The translations under genes and the position numbers were made by a program. Below the pieces are notes generated by a model, which worked only from the letters and a program-made list of their open reading frames with translations, ran no database searches and had not been told where the DNA came from. A stretch of 62,962 bases of DNA, taken from positions 1 through 62,962 of the forward strand of contig JANBPU010000094.1 in the NCBI GenBank assembly GCA_027575805.1, read 5' to 3'. This stretch comes from Mycoemilia scoparia. Lineage: Eukaryota; Kickxellomycota; Kickxellomycetes; Kickxellales; Kickxellaceae. Of this stretch, positions 1-11,600 are shown one piece after another; positions within the stretch are counted from its first letter, which is position 1; each line of letters opens with the position of its first letter.

Positions 1-149
1 ATAATAAGTCCCCTTGAAATTGCATAACAGATGGCTTATAACTGTGTCAAAGCCTGGGGACCCATTTATTTAATGCCTTATATGCCTTGAATACTTTTTA
101 TAATTTGATGGCTATAAATAAAACTAGTCCTAATATTAGAAATTAGATT

Positions 150-300
150 GATTCAGAATAATTCTAAATCATTCTGATTATTTCATGATCAATCATTAAA
201 ATTGCTAAATAATCAAGTCACTCTCAGAGTGACTTGCTCTGAGCCATTTGGAATGTTTCAGGATTGTCAAATGTCAGTCAGTCCTGATCATGGCCCAACA
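150..300 (-). repeat. LTR-like remnant
   Basis: Read on the minus strand from position 300, this stretch opens TGTTGGGCCATGATCAGG, close to the first bases (TGTTGGGCC) of the Ty3/Gypsy LTRs at 19371 and 25428. It then diverges, so it is at most an old relative or fragment. Inside it, 214-236 is a perfect hairpin with 11-bp arms (CAAGTCACTCT and its complement) around one base. The rest of 1-569 is AT-rich and shows no coding signal. Confidence 0.35.
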
Positions 301-569
301 ATAATATTTTACCAACTTTACCAAAGTTACAATTGTTTGAAACTACCATTTTTAATTACTCAAAAAAAGTAAACCAAAACTTATAAACCTTACATTTAAA
401 AATCAAGAACTTTTAAAATAATATTTTTTGAAAAAATTGTAGGTTTAAGATTTCTTTTTGGTGATTTCTTTCAATAAAAAATAATAATTTTATCATATTT
501 TTTTAACAAATACAACATAATTGGTCCAAAAATTCCAATTTTGAAGAATTTTTGTGTGTTTCAAATAAA

Positions 570-577
570 TATAAAAG
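570..577 (+). promoter_or_regulatory. TATA box of the 682 gene
   Basis: TATAAAAG lies about 105 bases before the ATG at 682. It is followed by a C/T-rich tract (about 605-660) that is typical of a fungal transcription start region and 5' leader. This is a motif-level inference. Confidence 0.45.
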
Positions 578-681
578 GACCAAATTTCTGTACATTTTAC
601 ATTTATCCCCATCTCTCACTTTCAATTCATCTTCTCCCCCTCATTCACCTTCAACCAGATCCCACAACTTGACCCCCAAAA

Positions 682-1533
682 ATGGCAGACAATAATGCCC
701 CAAGGCAGTCACAAATACCAACCCTCAACACAGAAACACGAGAATGTATTTCTGAGTTTTCTAAGCTCATTAGAAGTGCACTTGATATACTTGTTGCTAC
801 TAGACTAGTAACACGCAGATCTCGCTATATTGATCACTACAATGAATGTGCCAAAGTAGGACTCAAAATCCTCTACATACATGCTTCTTTCCAAGATAAT
901 AATCAGGATGGTGGCAACACAGTTGCTGACCATTTCAATAGTATGATTAGGGAAATTGGAATACGTGACCTCACTGCTATCCAAACCTATGTTGATAATT
1001 ATCTTACAGATGGATCATCATTTAATGTTGATCAAGGTAAAAATGTATTAGGAAACATTATTCTCATTCATTCTGCATGCGCATTTTTGTTGACTAACCT
1101 CCTGGTCAAGGTTGGTATTAACCCAAGCATTAACCATGACCTGGATGGTTTCTACACTGGCAATTTGGAACTGGCCAAGGAATTGTTTAAAAAACTTACA
1201 GATGAGTTCAAAAAAATACCAGAAAACATAATGGTGGATGTGAAAGATACTTCTATCAGTGTGCCCATCAATGATTTCTCACAATTAATGGGCCAAGTTC
1301 ATCAGTGTGATACATCATCTGGACAGCATCCTGAGGTTGCTGCTTTGAGGACTAAAATTATTAATGATTTGAGAGCATGGGACTATATTCCAGCAGTCTC
1401 TTTGAGAAATACTACCTTTGGATTACAGACTTGGATAAATGATACTTTGGATGAGGAGTATAAGGCAACTTATACAGTCTGGAAAATCAGATCCAGAGCT
1501 AGACGCCTTGCTGTTAGATCAATCTATTTTTAA
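682..1533 (+). CDS. orphan protein, 283 residues, single exon
   Basis: An uninterrupted 283-codon frame starts at the first ATG after a TATA box and a pyrimidine-rich leader, and ends in TAA. I do not recognise the family. The protein looks soluble and largely helical. It has a Ser/Thr/Asn-rich start, a hydrophobic central segment around residues 125-150 (ILIHSACAFLLTNLLVKVG) that could be a buried helix or a weak membrane segment, and a basic C-terminus (KIRSRARRLAVRS). No signal peptide is visible. Codon usage is even and no frame break is seen, so it is probably a real gene. It weakly resembles the N-terminal and C-terminal thirds of the acidic protein at 50059-51231 (see findings). Function unknown. 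Confidence 0.6.
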   Translation: MADNNAPRQSQIPTLNTETRECISEFSKLIRSALDILVATRLVTRRSRYIDHYNECAKVGLKILYIHASFQDNNQDGGNTVADHFNSMIREIGIRDLTAIQTYVDNYLTDGSSFNVDQGKNVLGNIILIHSACAFLLTNLLVKVGINPSINHDLDGFYTGNLELAKELFKKLTDEFKKIPENIMVDVKDTSISVPINDFSQLMGQVHQCDTSSGQHPEVAALRTKIINDLRAWDYIPAVSLRNTTFGLQTWINDTLDEEYKATYTVWKIRSRARRLAVRSIYF

Positions 1534-3497
1534 AAGTATCAGTGCAGAACAGCCTCTTACTATTGTATACTCAATTCATTGTGTTGTTCTATCTTGAAAA
1601 TTCTGACCCAGGTTCTCACTTTTTTTTCTGCTTTATGTTTTTTAGTTTTTAAATAGTTTATAACAATGTTTTAAGATAAATCTATTCAAAGCATAATTAT
1701 GCCATAACGTTTTCAAATTGTGATTACTGAAACCCACCAATATCTTGACCAATAAAATTCCATTGGCGAGCATCAGGGTTGAGCATACATAATATTGTAA
1801 AGATGATGTTAGGAAATTTTGCTTTGACAGCTTGAATAAAGGAAGTGATATATCATCATAATTTTACTACTCCAACATTTGGGTATAGTTCAATAAATGC
1901 TATTATACTATCAACACGAATTTTTGTCATTGCATTTATTTTGAGAAAGGCTGTGCTTGGTGGTTTTATGTGGATTATCCCAAACATGACTGTGCTATCA
2001 AAATATCTGCCTAGCTATATTTCCAGTTTCTTGAGCTTTGGAAATGGTTGCAAAAAGTAAAGCATTCTTGATGTGAGTTGCATATTTTCAAATGAAACAG
2101 AAGTAGTGTTTGCTTGTTCAATATCTATTGCATTGGCTGGGGTCGGGTATTGTTGCTGTTTTTGTTGTTGGTTATAGGGCGATGACGCAATTTGTTGTCC
2201 CTCTCCTTCTTTTCTTTAAAGTGGTTTTGTAGATAGGGATTCATTCCATAGAGCATTAACATGGCTATCTTTTTGAATGGTATTAGTAGCTGCTTTGAGT
2301 TTTAGGAATATTTGGCGTTACAAATTGTTTTTTAAAGTCCTGATGATAGATCCTTGTCACCACTGCCACTTTCGCTATAATTAATAGTCCATATTTGTAG
2401 TGAAACCCTTTCAATACAGTTAACAATATATGCACTAAGAGTTGGTATATACAGACCTTTAAAGTTTCTGAATGCCGATACCACAACATAAACATTACTG
2501 TACAACTTCTCTCTTCACTCTGTAGTAGGGAATCTCAAAGTAATTCTTGTTAAATCATAACTGAATTATTTCATGTTTGGAAAGGCCTTTCTCAAATATA
2601 TTTTTAGACATTCGAGTTTGCCCTGCTTCTGCTGCCATGATTGCTGACCACCATCATCATTTGCTGTTCTTGCTGTTGTTGTTGGGCTTAAATGTAGGAA
2701 CAAGGTTGATTGCTTTCAATTTTGGATATGCCCTATCATCAAACAATACAGCATGACGATCTTTGTATAAAAACTTGAATAGTTTCAAATCCTCAACGCC
2801 TTTATAAAATGCTTGCAGCTGTTGCAAATTCTGAAAACAATTCAAAATGATTGTCAGCCATTTATGGTAAGGACCAGTGGTCATCTCCAACTCAATGATC
2901 TCAGATTTTTATAACATCCTTGGTGAAATATACCACCAAAAGCAATCCAAGATTCTCCGAACCTTTAGCCAAGTGTATCAATATTGTCATGTTTGTCAAA
3001 TCGCAATAGTGTTACTACCTCCCAAACATTATGTTTGCTTCATCTGGTAATACAATGTGTTAGGCTTGGATAATAATGCCTTAGCATGAGTTTGATATGA
3101 TGTTTGTAGTTATTGCTTATGTGGCCTGCTGTAACGATGGTTTTAGTGGTCACACTGAATTTATCTAAATTGACATCATATGCCAGTGAGTAGTTTGGAA
3201 TTGAGTACCCAAAAAGCTCAGTGCTTGTTATCATCTCGGCTTTGCAATATCCTACTGTTTATTGTTAGTATTTGGAGGGTTGCTCTAATTCGATTAATGT
3301 TTTTAAGCAGATATTCTGATGAAAACATTTACATATATTGTGTCTGATTTTATCTGGTAGATAGAGCATGCTGTGACTCTTTTTGGAATAAGATGTTTTG
3401 GTGAGATTTTGGACTACCAAAGCAGTTAGCTGGAAGAAATAACCAAAGACGGTATGGAATTAGGTATTTACACGAATGCGTTAATAAATGCTGACAT
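1534..3497. other. intergenic, decayed coding remnants
   Basis: AT-rich DNA with no intact gene. Short minus-strand open stretches (3234-3040, 2890-2657, 2495-2283) lie in series and in different frames. They look like pieces of one broken gene rather than exons, because many stops separate them and no clear splice sites link them. No RNA gene was seen. Confidence 0.4.
2283..3234 (-). pseudogene. possible broken minus-strand gene
   Basis: Three collinear open fragments of 64, 77 and 70 codons occur on the minus strand. The middle one reads like real protein (for example LKLFKFLYKDRHAVLFDD). The fragments are split by several stops and at least two frame changes. I do not recognise the family, and it could be a degraded transposon or host gene. 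The call rests only on residue composition, so confidence is low. Confidence 0.25.
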
Positions 3498-3592
3498 ATG
3501 GGTAACAATTTTTAGAAGTTGAATGATTATATGGGTAATCACAGCTAAATGGGTGACTAGCCCTTCAAAAATAATCGTTCATATTTTAAATA
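3498..3592. repeat. MITE-like palindromic repeat, copy 1
   Basis: Its ends are inverted: ATATGGGTAACAATTTTTAG on the left, and CCCTTCAAAAATAAT followed by CATAT on the right. The copy is about 95 bp and belongs to the dispersed 'TTTTGAAGGG' family that is better preserved at 16302, 36675, 49826, 51727 and 62883. Confidence 0.5.
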
Positions 3593-4623
3593 ATTGTCTA
3601 CACACATCGTTGTGAAACCAATATAGGTTTTATTAAAATATCAACTAGTAATGATAACTAACGCTGAGTCTCTCAAACACATTTCCCTTCATCATTTAAA
3701 AAGGAAATTATACCTACTAGCTATTGTATCTTATAACTAAGGACAAATCTTTAATAAAACTTCTCTTTTAATTTTGAACAAATGCAATCACAATCATTGC
3801 GATTTAATATAGAAAAATACCCGGAAAATATGTATTAAAATCACAAACCCGATTGTGTGGAAACCACCACACCTTTTCAGGTGCCACAGATTAATGGGTG
3901 TTGCCATGCTGGAAAACAATAGGCTGTACCAATGGTTACTACGACAGGCGCCACAACATCTTATAACAATGCTTGGCTATACTAAATCTGTATAATGAAA
4001 ATAAAGCCATATTACATTGTACACCAACCACCAACCCTTTAGCATTGCCAGGTGCGGCTGTCTGTATGCCTCTCTGTCTCTCACTGACTCCCTCACGGCC
4101 AATTCAAAGGATGAGAGTGGTGAGTGTCCATGTTCATGGCTTCTTTCTCCAAATTTTTACTACAATAGGAAAAATCGGCGTGACACTATTATTCCCCTAT
4201 TCATTATCAACTTTGACATCTGCTCCTGTATTGACCAAAAATGGGGATCTGTCTCGGGCATACGAAATATGGCCAATTTGTTATCATATTTTCCTTTTCT
4301 TTCTCCTTCCCAACTTGAAACTTGGAATGGATGTATAAACACACATGCACATACGCAGAGAGTGAGATTTGCATGAATTTTCTTGACAAAAGAAACAGAC
4401 AATCGCACTTTTGTAGTTGTTGGTGGTAGTGTTGTTGAGATTTATAAACTTGTCCTTTGGATTCGAGCCTTCTTTTTTTTTTGCAACTTTCATTTCCCCT
4501 GCTCACCTCTCTCATCCAGTTTGGTTCTCTTTAGATTTTAATATAAATATATACATATAAAACCTAAAACTGCTAAAGCCATTACAACTACATTCTTGAT
4601 TGCTATACTATTCATCATACTAA
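3593..4623. other. intergenic, upstream of the receptor gene
   Basis: No convincing gene. Overlapping open frames at 3973-4376 on both strands are low-complexity, with Ser/Pro/Thr-rich, CT-rich sequence. An A/T-rich run with TATA-like steps (about 4541-4562) lies 60-80 bases before the ATG at 4624 and may be its core promoter. Confidence 0.4.
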
Positions 4624-6039
4624 ATGTCTAGAAATGGTATCCAAACACACGATATGCCAGGCCTAGATATTCCCAAAGACCTAAATTTTTGGATACTCCA
4701 CGCTTATGACCCAAAAGTAACTCCAGCAATCATCGCCCTTTCAATCCTAAACTTTCCATTATGTCTTTTTATTATTGCAGTTGTAACTGCTCATATTGGA
4801 AAACACGACATGGTGGATCGTGTTTCGTTCCGCGTCTCTATTTCAATAGCAGTCTGCGACATTTTATATGCAATAGTCCAATTGATTTTAAACAATGAAG
4901 CACTAACTGACCGCATGAGTGTTTTGGAAATCAAGTTCGTTTATTTTTTACATCTGCTGGCAACCAACTGTTTGACTTTCAATACTGCAACAATAGCTCT
5001 CCACCTTCATCTCACCGCAATCCTCAACAAACAACGGTTAGCCAGAAAACTAAGTCCCTGGTACGAAGTCATCGCATGGATAACTGCCGCTATATGTTGC
5101 CAATTCACCATATATTCCTACACTTACTGTAAAAAATTCAAGGAACAGAAAACAATAGTAATAGGCACATACTCCTTGGCTACATTTCGGGTGTACGTTT
5201 GGCTAATCTGGGGGCTAGGTTCGATCGCCATAATCTATTGTCTGTTTGTTTGTGGGAATGTGATAATTCGGCTACTACCAATCTGGAAACGGACAAACAT
5301 GAATACTTTTAGTGTGACTGAAGGACAATTCAACCAGTTTCATGAACCCGAGAAGAAGAATAGTTCGTCGTCGAAAAGCTCATCTACTAATCCCAGTGAT
5401 CCGTTAACCAAGAAAGTCCGAAATAGTAATGCTTCTTTTTATGATCGGTTTGATGATGATGAATCAGCAGGGTTTACAAAGAGCAAATACTTTAAAGGAC
5501 AAAGGATGAGACGGAAATCTTTGGTGAAGAAAAAGAACAGAGAAATTACATTTGCGGTTTTCCGGATTGCCATGTATACGACTATTCCAATCATTTGTAT
5601 TTCAATGGTTCCTATTTATCTGACCATAAGCAACTTGACATCCAAAGCCTTACTCACCACCATTCTTGTTCTCCAATCTCTTTGTGGGGTACTCAATTTT
5701 CTTGTATTCATTGCTAACCCGGTACTTGATCCAATGTGGAGAAAAATTTTGGGCAAGTTAAAGTGGCTGTTTAAAAGAACCACAAAAGATAATAACCAAA
5801 TGAATAACAGTGAATACAATAAAGTTGATGATATTAGCGGTAGTGGTTATGGTAGTGAAAGGCATACTTGGAAGAGTAGACAAACAACATCTCCGACGAT
5901 AGGAACATATAAAGAAACTTCAGGAAGTTTAACTGAAAACTATAGAACTGGTACAATTTCTACTTATAATCATCCAAAGATTGAGTCTAAAACAAAAGGA
6001 ATGGTCAGATTTAATTATGATTCAAGTAGTGAACTTTGA
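4624..6039 (+). CDS. seven-transmembrane receptor (GPCR-like)
   Basis: 471 residues in one exon. Hydrophobic helices can be placed at about 33-57, 70-92, 102-130, 147-167, 183-213, 313-335 and 343-366. An extracellular N-terminus of about 30 residues precedes them. A hydrophilic loop of about 95 residues (roughly 215-310, Ser/Lys/Asp-rich) separates helices 5 and 6. Helix 7 carries NPVLDP, resembling the NPxxY-type ending of rhodopsin-like receptors, and is followed by a basic stretch and a Ser/Thr-rich tail of about 90 residues with likely phosphorylation sites. The long third loop and tail fit the fungal Git3/cAMP-receptor-like GPCR families, which signal through heterotrimeric G proteins at the plasma membrane. 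The ligand is unknown. A polyadenylation-like AATAAA lies just after the TGA stop. Family assignment is inferred from topology only. Confidence 0.65.
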   Translation: MSRNGIQTHDMPGLDIPKDLNFWILHAYDPKVTPAIIALSILNFPLCLFIIAVVTAHIGKHDMVDRVSFRVSISIAVCDILYAIVQLILNNEALTDRMSVLEIKFVYFLHLLATNCLTFNTATIALHLHLTAILNKQRLARKLSPWYEVIAWITAAICCQFTIYSYTYCKKFKEQKTIVIGTYSLATFRVYVWLIWGLGSIAIIYCLFVCGNVIIRLLPIWKRTNMNTFSVTEGQFNQFHEPEKKNSSSSKSSSTNPSDPLTKKVRNSNASFYDRFDDDESAGFTKSKYFKGQRMRRKSLVKKKNREITFAVFRIAMYTTIPIICISMVPIYLTISNLTSKALLTTILVLQSLCGVLNFLVFIANPVLDPMWRKILGKLKWLFKRTTKDNNQMNNSEYNKVDDISGSGYGSERHTWKSRQTTSPTIGTYKETSGSLTENYRTGTISTYNHPKIESKTKGMVRFNYDSSSEL

Positions 6040-6980
6040 GCCGCTTTTATTTATATTTCTAATTTTAATAAACAATTATAAAAGAGTTATATTCGAGTTC
6101 CAAATTCAATTGTATGGATATTGATATTTGTAAATATCTAGAATAAAATACCATAGAGCCAGTCGAGTTTTTATACTTATATTATATACCATTCAATCTC
6201 TATTATTAAAAAAAAGTACTATTAAAAACAATCGATTTATTATCTATCTTATTTGTAAATGATGCCAGCATATCATTAACTCATAAAACAATCAGCGGCT
6301 ATTCTAAACAAACTTTAAACAAACCTAAAATGAAAGCAAACAAGGCTTTTTTCATTTGGATATTATCTGTACAATGATTTTATTGCTGTCTCTTTTTCAC
6401 TGCCATTCTCTCACTTTATCACACTACCTATCTTCTTCCCAAACATACCAGTTGAAAAGTATATTACAGGATATTGTAATAATATTTATGATCTGTTTTG
6501 CCATTTGAAAATGAAAAAGTATATACAATTATTTTGAAGCTTGCTTTACATATTTATTAACAACTGGCCATTCACATATATTTATTATAAAATGGTAATG
6601 TTGCACATTCTAACCACAATTTAGAATTAGATTAACATATAGCAGATTTCGAAAAATCATATCTTAAATTCACTCAAGGTAGAAACAATAGTATCACTAG
6701 CAACTTTCTTGGATGTCATGGCAAGGCAGTAAAACAGTAATCAGTAATGGTAGAACAGTAAATAACAGTAGAAAACTTAACAGTATAAGCATATAGTTTA
6801 TTTAAATTGGGGGGCAGTATTTATAGGTTTTAAAATGTATGTAAAATAAACTATCAGTAAAAGTAAATAAGGAAACCCTCTTTGTGCCAAAGCACAAAGA
6901 CAAAGGTATAAAGAAAATAAACAACATCTGTTGTTTATCTATAAAATTGATCAGTGGGCATAAAAATAGAGATTTTCATG
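6040..6980. other. intergenic with two small hairpins
   Basis: AT-rich, no gene seen. Two hairpins sit close together: 6880-6899 (CTTTGTGC, 4-base loop, GCACAAAG) and 6917-6938 (ATAAACAACA, 2-base loop, perfect complement). They lie 40-100 bases before the LTR-like element at 6981, and their role is unknown. Confidence 0.4.
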
Positions 6981-7930
6981 TGTAGCGACTTAGCAGATCT
7001 GCGGCCTAAATGGCCACCCTTGTAAGTCCCTAATATTGGTAGTGGCTGTGGTGAGGAATTAATCAAATAATTTAATTACGGCCTAATTTACAGGGATATA
7101 AATCAAAACTTTTAGCACCTAGATAAAACTTTCTCTATACAAGAGATAAATACTTGCCATAGGAATTCATATTCACTCACTTCTGAACTGCTTCACTTCC
7201 TTTGAATTTTCCTTACCTTCTAGAGTTAGAAGGCCCCACATAATCACTACTTTCCCTCATTATCAATTATTATTTCTATCCCTTTTCTCTTTTCTTTCCT
7301 TTTTATTCAACACATTCTCCCAAACTACTTATATAAAAATATATAAAAAATCCATATATTATAAAAACCCAAAACATTATTTCCCTTATTATTTACTAGC
7401 CATGACTGATATTTCTTCTTTGCCCAAGGACAAGGCCACCTCCGATTCCCCCCTAGCTGCTGAACAAGCAAGCTCCTAGGGGAACTGGGGCTGGCCCAGT
7501 TGTGAAGGGTGGCTCCCTTCACATGTTGGCCTCTGGGTTCAATTCCCAGGTTCTCCACACTTTAGCAGGTGTTGAAACTAGCAGTGCTGGCAGCGGGGCT
7601 TAGGTCACGCAGGTTTTATCCATAATGTTGCCATTAATAGCATGAAAAGAGCCAAAGCCCAAATGGGTATGGCAGCTGTTAACCCCACTTAGCTAGTGGG
7701 CTCCAGCAAGGGCGAGGGTTTTTAGTGAGTAAGAGTCTTACACTGTTCCAGAGTAGCTACTGGTTCGCCCATGATGGGTTTTCCCTATGCTATAAAAAAA
7801 AAAAAAAAAAAAGCAAGCTCCTACACATGACAAAACTGACTTGACTTCACTCCTATCTAGTGCAGAATTTATTTTGATAGAAGAAGCTGTAGATTCACTT
7901 CCCGCCATAATAAATAAATGATACTTTATA
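6981..7930 (+). mobile_element. LTR-like element with gag start, copy A (interrupted by a SINE)
   Basis: This stretch begins TGTAGCGACTTAGCAGATC and can be aligned by eye along its length with the minus-strand copy at 15735-15185. Shared blocks include GGCC-AAATGGCC, TAGTGGCTGTGG, ACGGCCTA, the hairpin CTTCTAGAGTTAGAAGG, and a short ORF start at 7404 (MTDISSLPKDKAT, compared with MSDQQPSLHKGKAT in the other copy). After the SINE, an open stretch reading DLTSLLSSAEFILIEEAV continues until about 7916. I interpret it as an LTR plus leader plus the first ~80-100 codons of a gag-like ORF, truncated. Whether it is a true LTR or a LINE 5' region is open (see findings). Confidence 0.5.
7479..7811 (+). 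mobile_element. tRNA-derived SINE with poly(A) tail
   Basis: About 333 bp, beginning GGGGAACTGGGG. It carries a pol III A box (TGGCCCAGTTG, 7492-7502) and B box (GGTTCAATTCC, 7536-7546) at tRNA-like spacing, then a non-tRNA body, and ends in an uninterrupted A run (about 7794-7811). A 12-bp direct repeat AGCAAGCTCCTA (7467-7478 and 7812-7823) flanks it exactly. That is a target site duplication, and the element sits inside the gag-like ORF of copy A. The A-tail and duplication imply mobilisation by a LINE with target-primed reverse transcription. Confidence 0.8.
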
Positions 7931-8203
7931 GTTGAATATATTAAAGAATAAATGTTATAAAGTTGTGTGTTGTTTATTAAAAGTGAAACATACTAAGTAC
8001 TTATAGTAAAAATCTTTACCATAGAAAAGTGATACTAATAATAATAATAATAAGTGGCTGTTAAAATATATTATATACTTGTTATGAGGCTTTCTGTTTA
8101 TAAGAAATCCCATTAAGGCATATACTAAGCCATATAATAACAGCATATAGAATGATCTCTGTGCTCATGGTTTCATGAGATACCATGACAAAACACAGAA
8201 GAT
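7931..8203. other. flank between element A and the LINE
   Basis: AT-rich sequence with an (AAT)n run near 8035-8051. No gene is seen. A minus-strand open stretch at 7955-8146 is hydrophobic but short and unsupported. Confidence 0.3.
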
Positions 8204-8219
8204 AGATGCATTGATGGTC
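8204..8219 (+). repeat. 16-bp direct repeat of the tRNA-Gly 5' end (target site duplication)
   Basis: AGATGCATTGATGGTC here is identical to 15754-15769, which is four bases of 5' flank plus the first 12 bases of the tRNA-Gly gene. It ends exactly where the LINE 3' terminus begins. The bases on either side differ between the two copies. Confidence 0.75.
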
Positions 8220-8660
8220 AGGTGGACAGGATTTTATTGAGCACATAAACTTTTAAATAAAATAACTAAAAACATTAAAGAGATGTTAAGAAAGTTAGAG
8301 TTAGAGAAAAGCATAGAGGTTACCCATGGCACAAGGCAGCAGCCTGGCTGAACTGCCTGCCCAGGGGGCCAGATCCCTAGGGATCAGTGTGCCGGAAGAA
8401 GTACAAGGATGCCTGGAAAGAACCCAAGGCACACAGGAGAAGAGGGAAGGCCACAGGGATGGGTGGATGAGGCCGAAGCAAAGCCCTTGAAATATTGTTG
8501 GCTGCTTGGCAGCTCAGAGCCCCCAGCAAAGGGCACTGCCCAATTCAACCTGCTAGACCAAGGGGGTCCCAGGAAACCGGCAAGATGACAACGGATGCAG
8601 GACTGACACGCTGGAACGGGGCGAGGAGGGCATCATCGATGATGCCAGGGGCCAGCACCA

Positions 8661-11600
8661 TTATGGCGGCATGCGCGATCTCTCTGAGTTGTCAAGGACA
8701 GTCGGTGGGACGGCGATAGGGATCAGCGCAGATGAGAAAGCAAAGAAGGGAGAGAGCACTCCCAGGAAGCGATCTCTGGTCTGGGCAGAGGGGACGACGG
8801 CAGGCAAGTAGTACTTGAAGCTGCAAGTCCAAGTGGATAGGAGGTGGCTGGCAGGCCAGTAGCCATCACCATAGGCATCTTCGTTATGGTTCAGCCAGAG
8901 GCAGTGCATCAGGATGGCCGCGCCATGGCGTCAGGCCTTGGAAAAATCAGCGGCAAGACTGGAATCGGTCTGCGGTAGGCTGACCCAAGCGGAGAAGGGC
9001 ATAAAGAGCCAGGCTGGAGCAGGGAGTAGCAGGGCCGCTGCGCAGTTGGCAGGGGTGGGGCGCACAAAGGCCAATTCAAGGTTGGAGGCATGAAATTCGG
9101 ACCAACAATCATGGTGAACGGCGGCAGAGGCGGAGGCCATGGTTCCTGGGGGGAATACCCCCATGGAGTAATTGGAAAGTACAGGCGCGTGCCTGTGGGG
9201 TCGTCAGCAGAGCGTGGGTCTTAGCCCAAATATCGGAGGTCGAGTGGGGGAGTGCTAACAGAGCACCAGGCTTTATGGCGGGGATGGGAGTAGCGGTCTT
9301 GAGGGTCCCTGCTGGGGAGCCTGCGGCAAAACTAGTGGATTTGTGGGACGAGCCCCAGGCACTGAAGTCCAGAGCGGTGGCATTAGCGAAAGGGTGATTG
9401 CCACAGGCCTTGAGGCCAATGGTGGCGGTATAGCTAGGAATGATAGACAGAAGAAGAGAAGTAAGAGGGATGGGCGGATGGGGCTCTGGAATAGGACCAG
9501 ACATAGGCAAACCTTGGCAAAAGCGGGAAAGGCGGTCAATGATTGACAGCTTGTCAACCTCAGGAAAGTCAGGCAACTCAGTTATGGTACGGATCACGTG
9601 CAGTGCACACTTAACAGTGAGCGGGAGATCATCTGGGACGGCGTCAAAGGCGATCTTGAATATCCTCCACACTATGCGGCCCTCAGGCTCCCAGAGGTCA
9701 GTGCCAATGAGAGGGAAGTCCAGTGGAGGGGCAGATTCACAGTATGGCGGAGTGCGAGTGAAGCTGGGAATGCGGCAGTGGAGGGAGAAGGTTCTGCCTC
9801 CATGGCGTAGGGCGGCATATACACTGTAGTAGACAGCAGGCCAGGCCTCAGCAGGGACCAGGCATCTACGCGAGGACTGGATGAAAGGATCAAGCAGCCA
9901 TTTGCAGAGCTGGGCAGGATGAGCAGCGGAAAAGAGGATAGGGACTTTATAGTTCCTGTGGCGGATCTGAAGTGAAGAGTGCCAGCAGGCCAGCAGCAGT
10001 GCATGCCAGATAGGCAGGGCGCTGGAGCCAGGGGCATTCTTGATGAGGGCAGCAGACCAGGATGAGAAGTGGTGGGCAAACTGGACCTGGATGGCAGTAG
10101 CGATGGCCTCAACTGAAGGCATGCGTAGGCCCCCTTTTTTGAGAGGGAGCGCTGCCTGAGCGGGCTTGAGGAACTTGACGTGTACCTTCCACACAATGGA
10201 ACGTAAGCAGGCATCCAGCCTAGAGAGGATGGAGGCCTGGAATGGAACAAAGCGGGCAAGGAAAGTAATCTTTGGGACGGAGCAAGTGGCAACCGCGGCA
10301 GCGCAGCCAGGGAGAGTGGCAGCAACATTGGCCACAAGCCTAGCGTGGGCGGTGATGTCATCAGCGGTCTTCTGGGCAATGGCCCTGTAGTTGACGTCAT
10401 TTCCTAGGTAGGCGCCAAGGTAGCAGATGGGCTGGCCGTCAGGGACTGGCTGGACTGGAAGGTCAGCTAGCGGCTGGGGGCCAGAGCCAATAAGGAGGAG
10501 CTCGGTCTTACTGACATTGAACAGCGCGTTGGTGCCTCTGCAGTAGAGGTCCAGAGCTGAGTCGAGCTCGCAGTAGTGGGCAGTACTATTGAGGAAAACG
10601 ACAGTATCGTCCATGTAGTACTGATGGGAGAACTGACCTGTAGGGAGGAGGGGAAAAGCCTCCTCTGGGACCTTTGAGCGTATGGCGCAGCCTAGGAGCT
10701 CCATGACCAGGACAAATAGGAGACAGGAAAGAGCGTCTCCCTGTCTGACCCCGTTAGCGATGGGAAAGGGCGCAGAAGGCTGGCCATTGACGATCACAGT
10801 GGACTGGGCAGTGAGGTACAGGCGGCGAATGGTCTTGATCAGGGCGTCAGGAATGCCAAAGTTTTTCAATACTTTGAAAAGGGTAACGTGGCTGACGCGG
10901 TCGTATGCTTTGGCCTGGTCTAAGAAAAGGACGGCAGCAGATTTTTTGTTGACATAAAGGTACTGCTTGGCGGCCATCACATTCCAGATAGCGTCGCGGA
11001 TAGAGCGGCCTGGGATGATAGCTGACTGTTCCTATGAAACCAGGGGGGCCAAAGTGGTAGCGAGGCGGCGGGCGAATATGGATGTAATGATCTTCAGGTC
11101 GGAATTCAAGAGTGAGATCGGTCTGTAGTTACCCAGGGCCTTGGGGTCGCCCTTCTTATATAGGATGCAGATTGCGCCCTTAGTGAAGGACTCAGGACAC
11201 AGGTCTGGGTCAGTGAGTAGGTAGTTGCCAAGGCGGAGAAGGATCTGTCTGGCAGCGGGGTAGTGTTTGTAAAGCTCAGCCGGGACACCATCAGGGCCAG
11301 GGGCCTTGCGCTTGCCTGCTTGGCAGCAGGCTGTCTCGATCTCCTCTATGGTGAGAGGGGCCGAGAGGGCCTGGAGAGAGGAGGCGGAAGGGCAAGATGG
11401 GCAGCTATTAAGGAAGTGCTTGTGGAGTGCAAGCAGTTCTTCCAGTGCATCTGGGTCAGGTGTGGTCGGTTCATACATGGAGCAGTAGAAGTTGCCCATA
11501 GCAGCAGTGATGTCGGCATCGCTGGTGACTTTATAGTTCGGGTTGTCAGGATCGGGAGTAAGGGCCACAATAGGCTTGTTATTCCTGGGCTTGGTCTGGG

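Noticed and set aside
3973..4515. Overlapping ORFs of 69-121 codons on both strands before the receptor gene
   Set aside because: Low-complexity, mutually overlapping translations of CT-rich leader sequence, with no conserved features.
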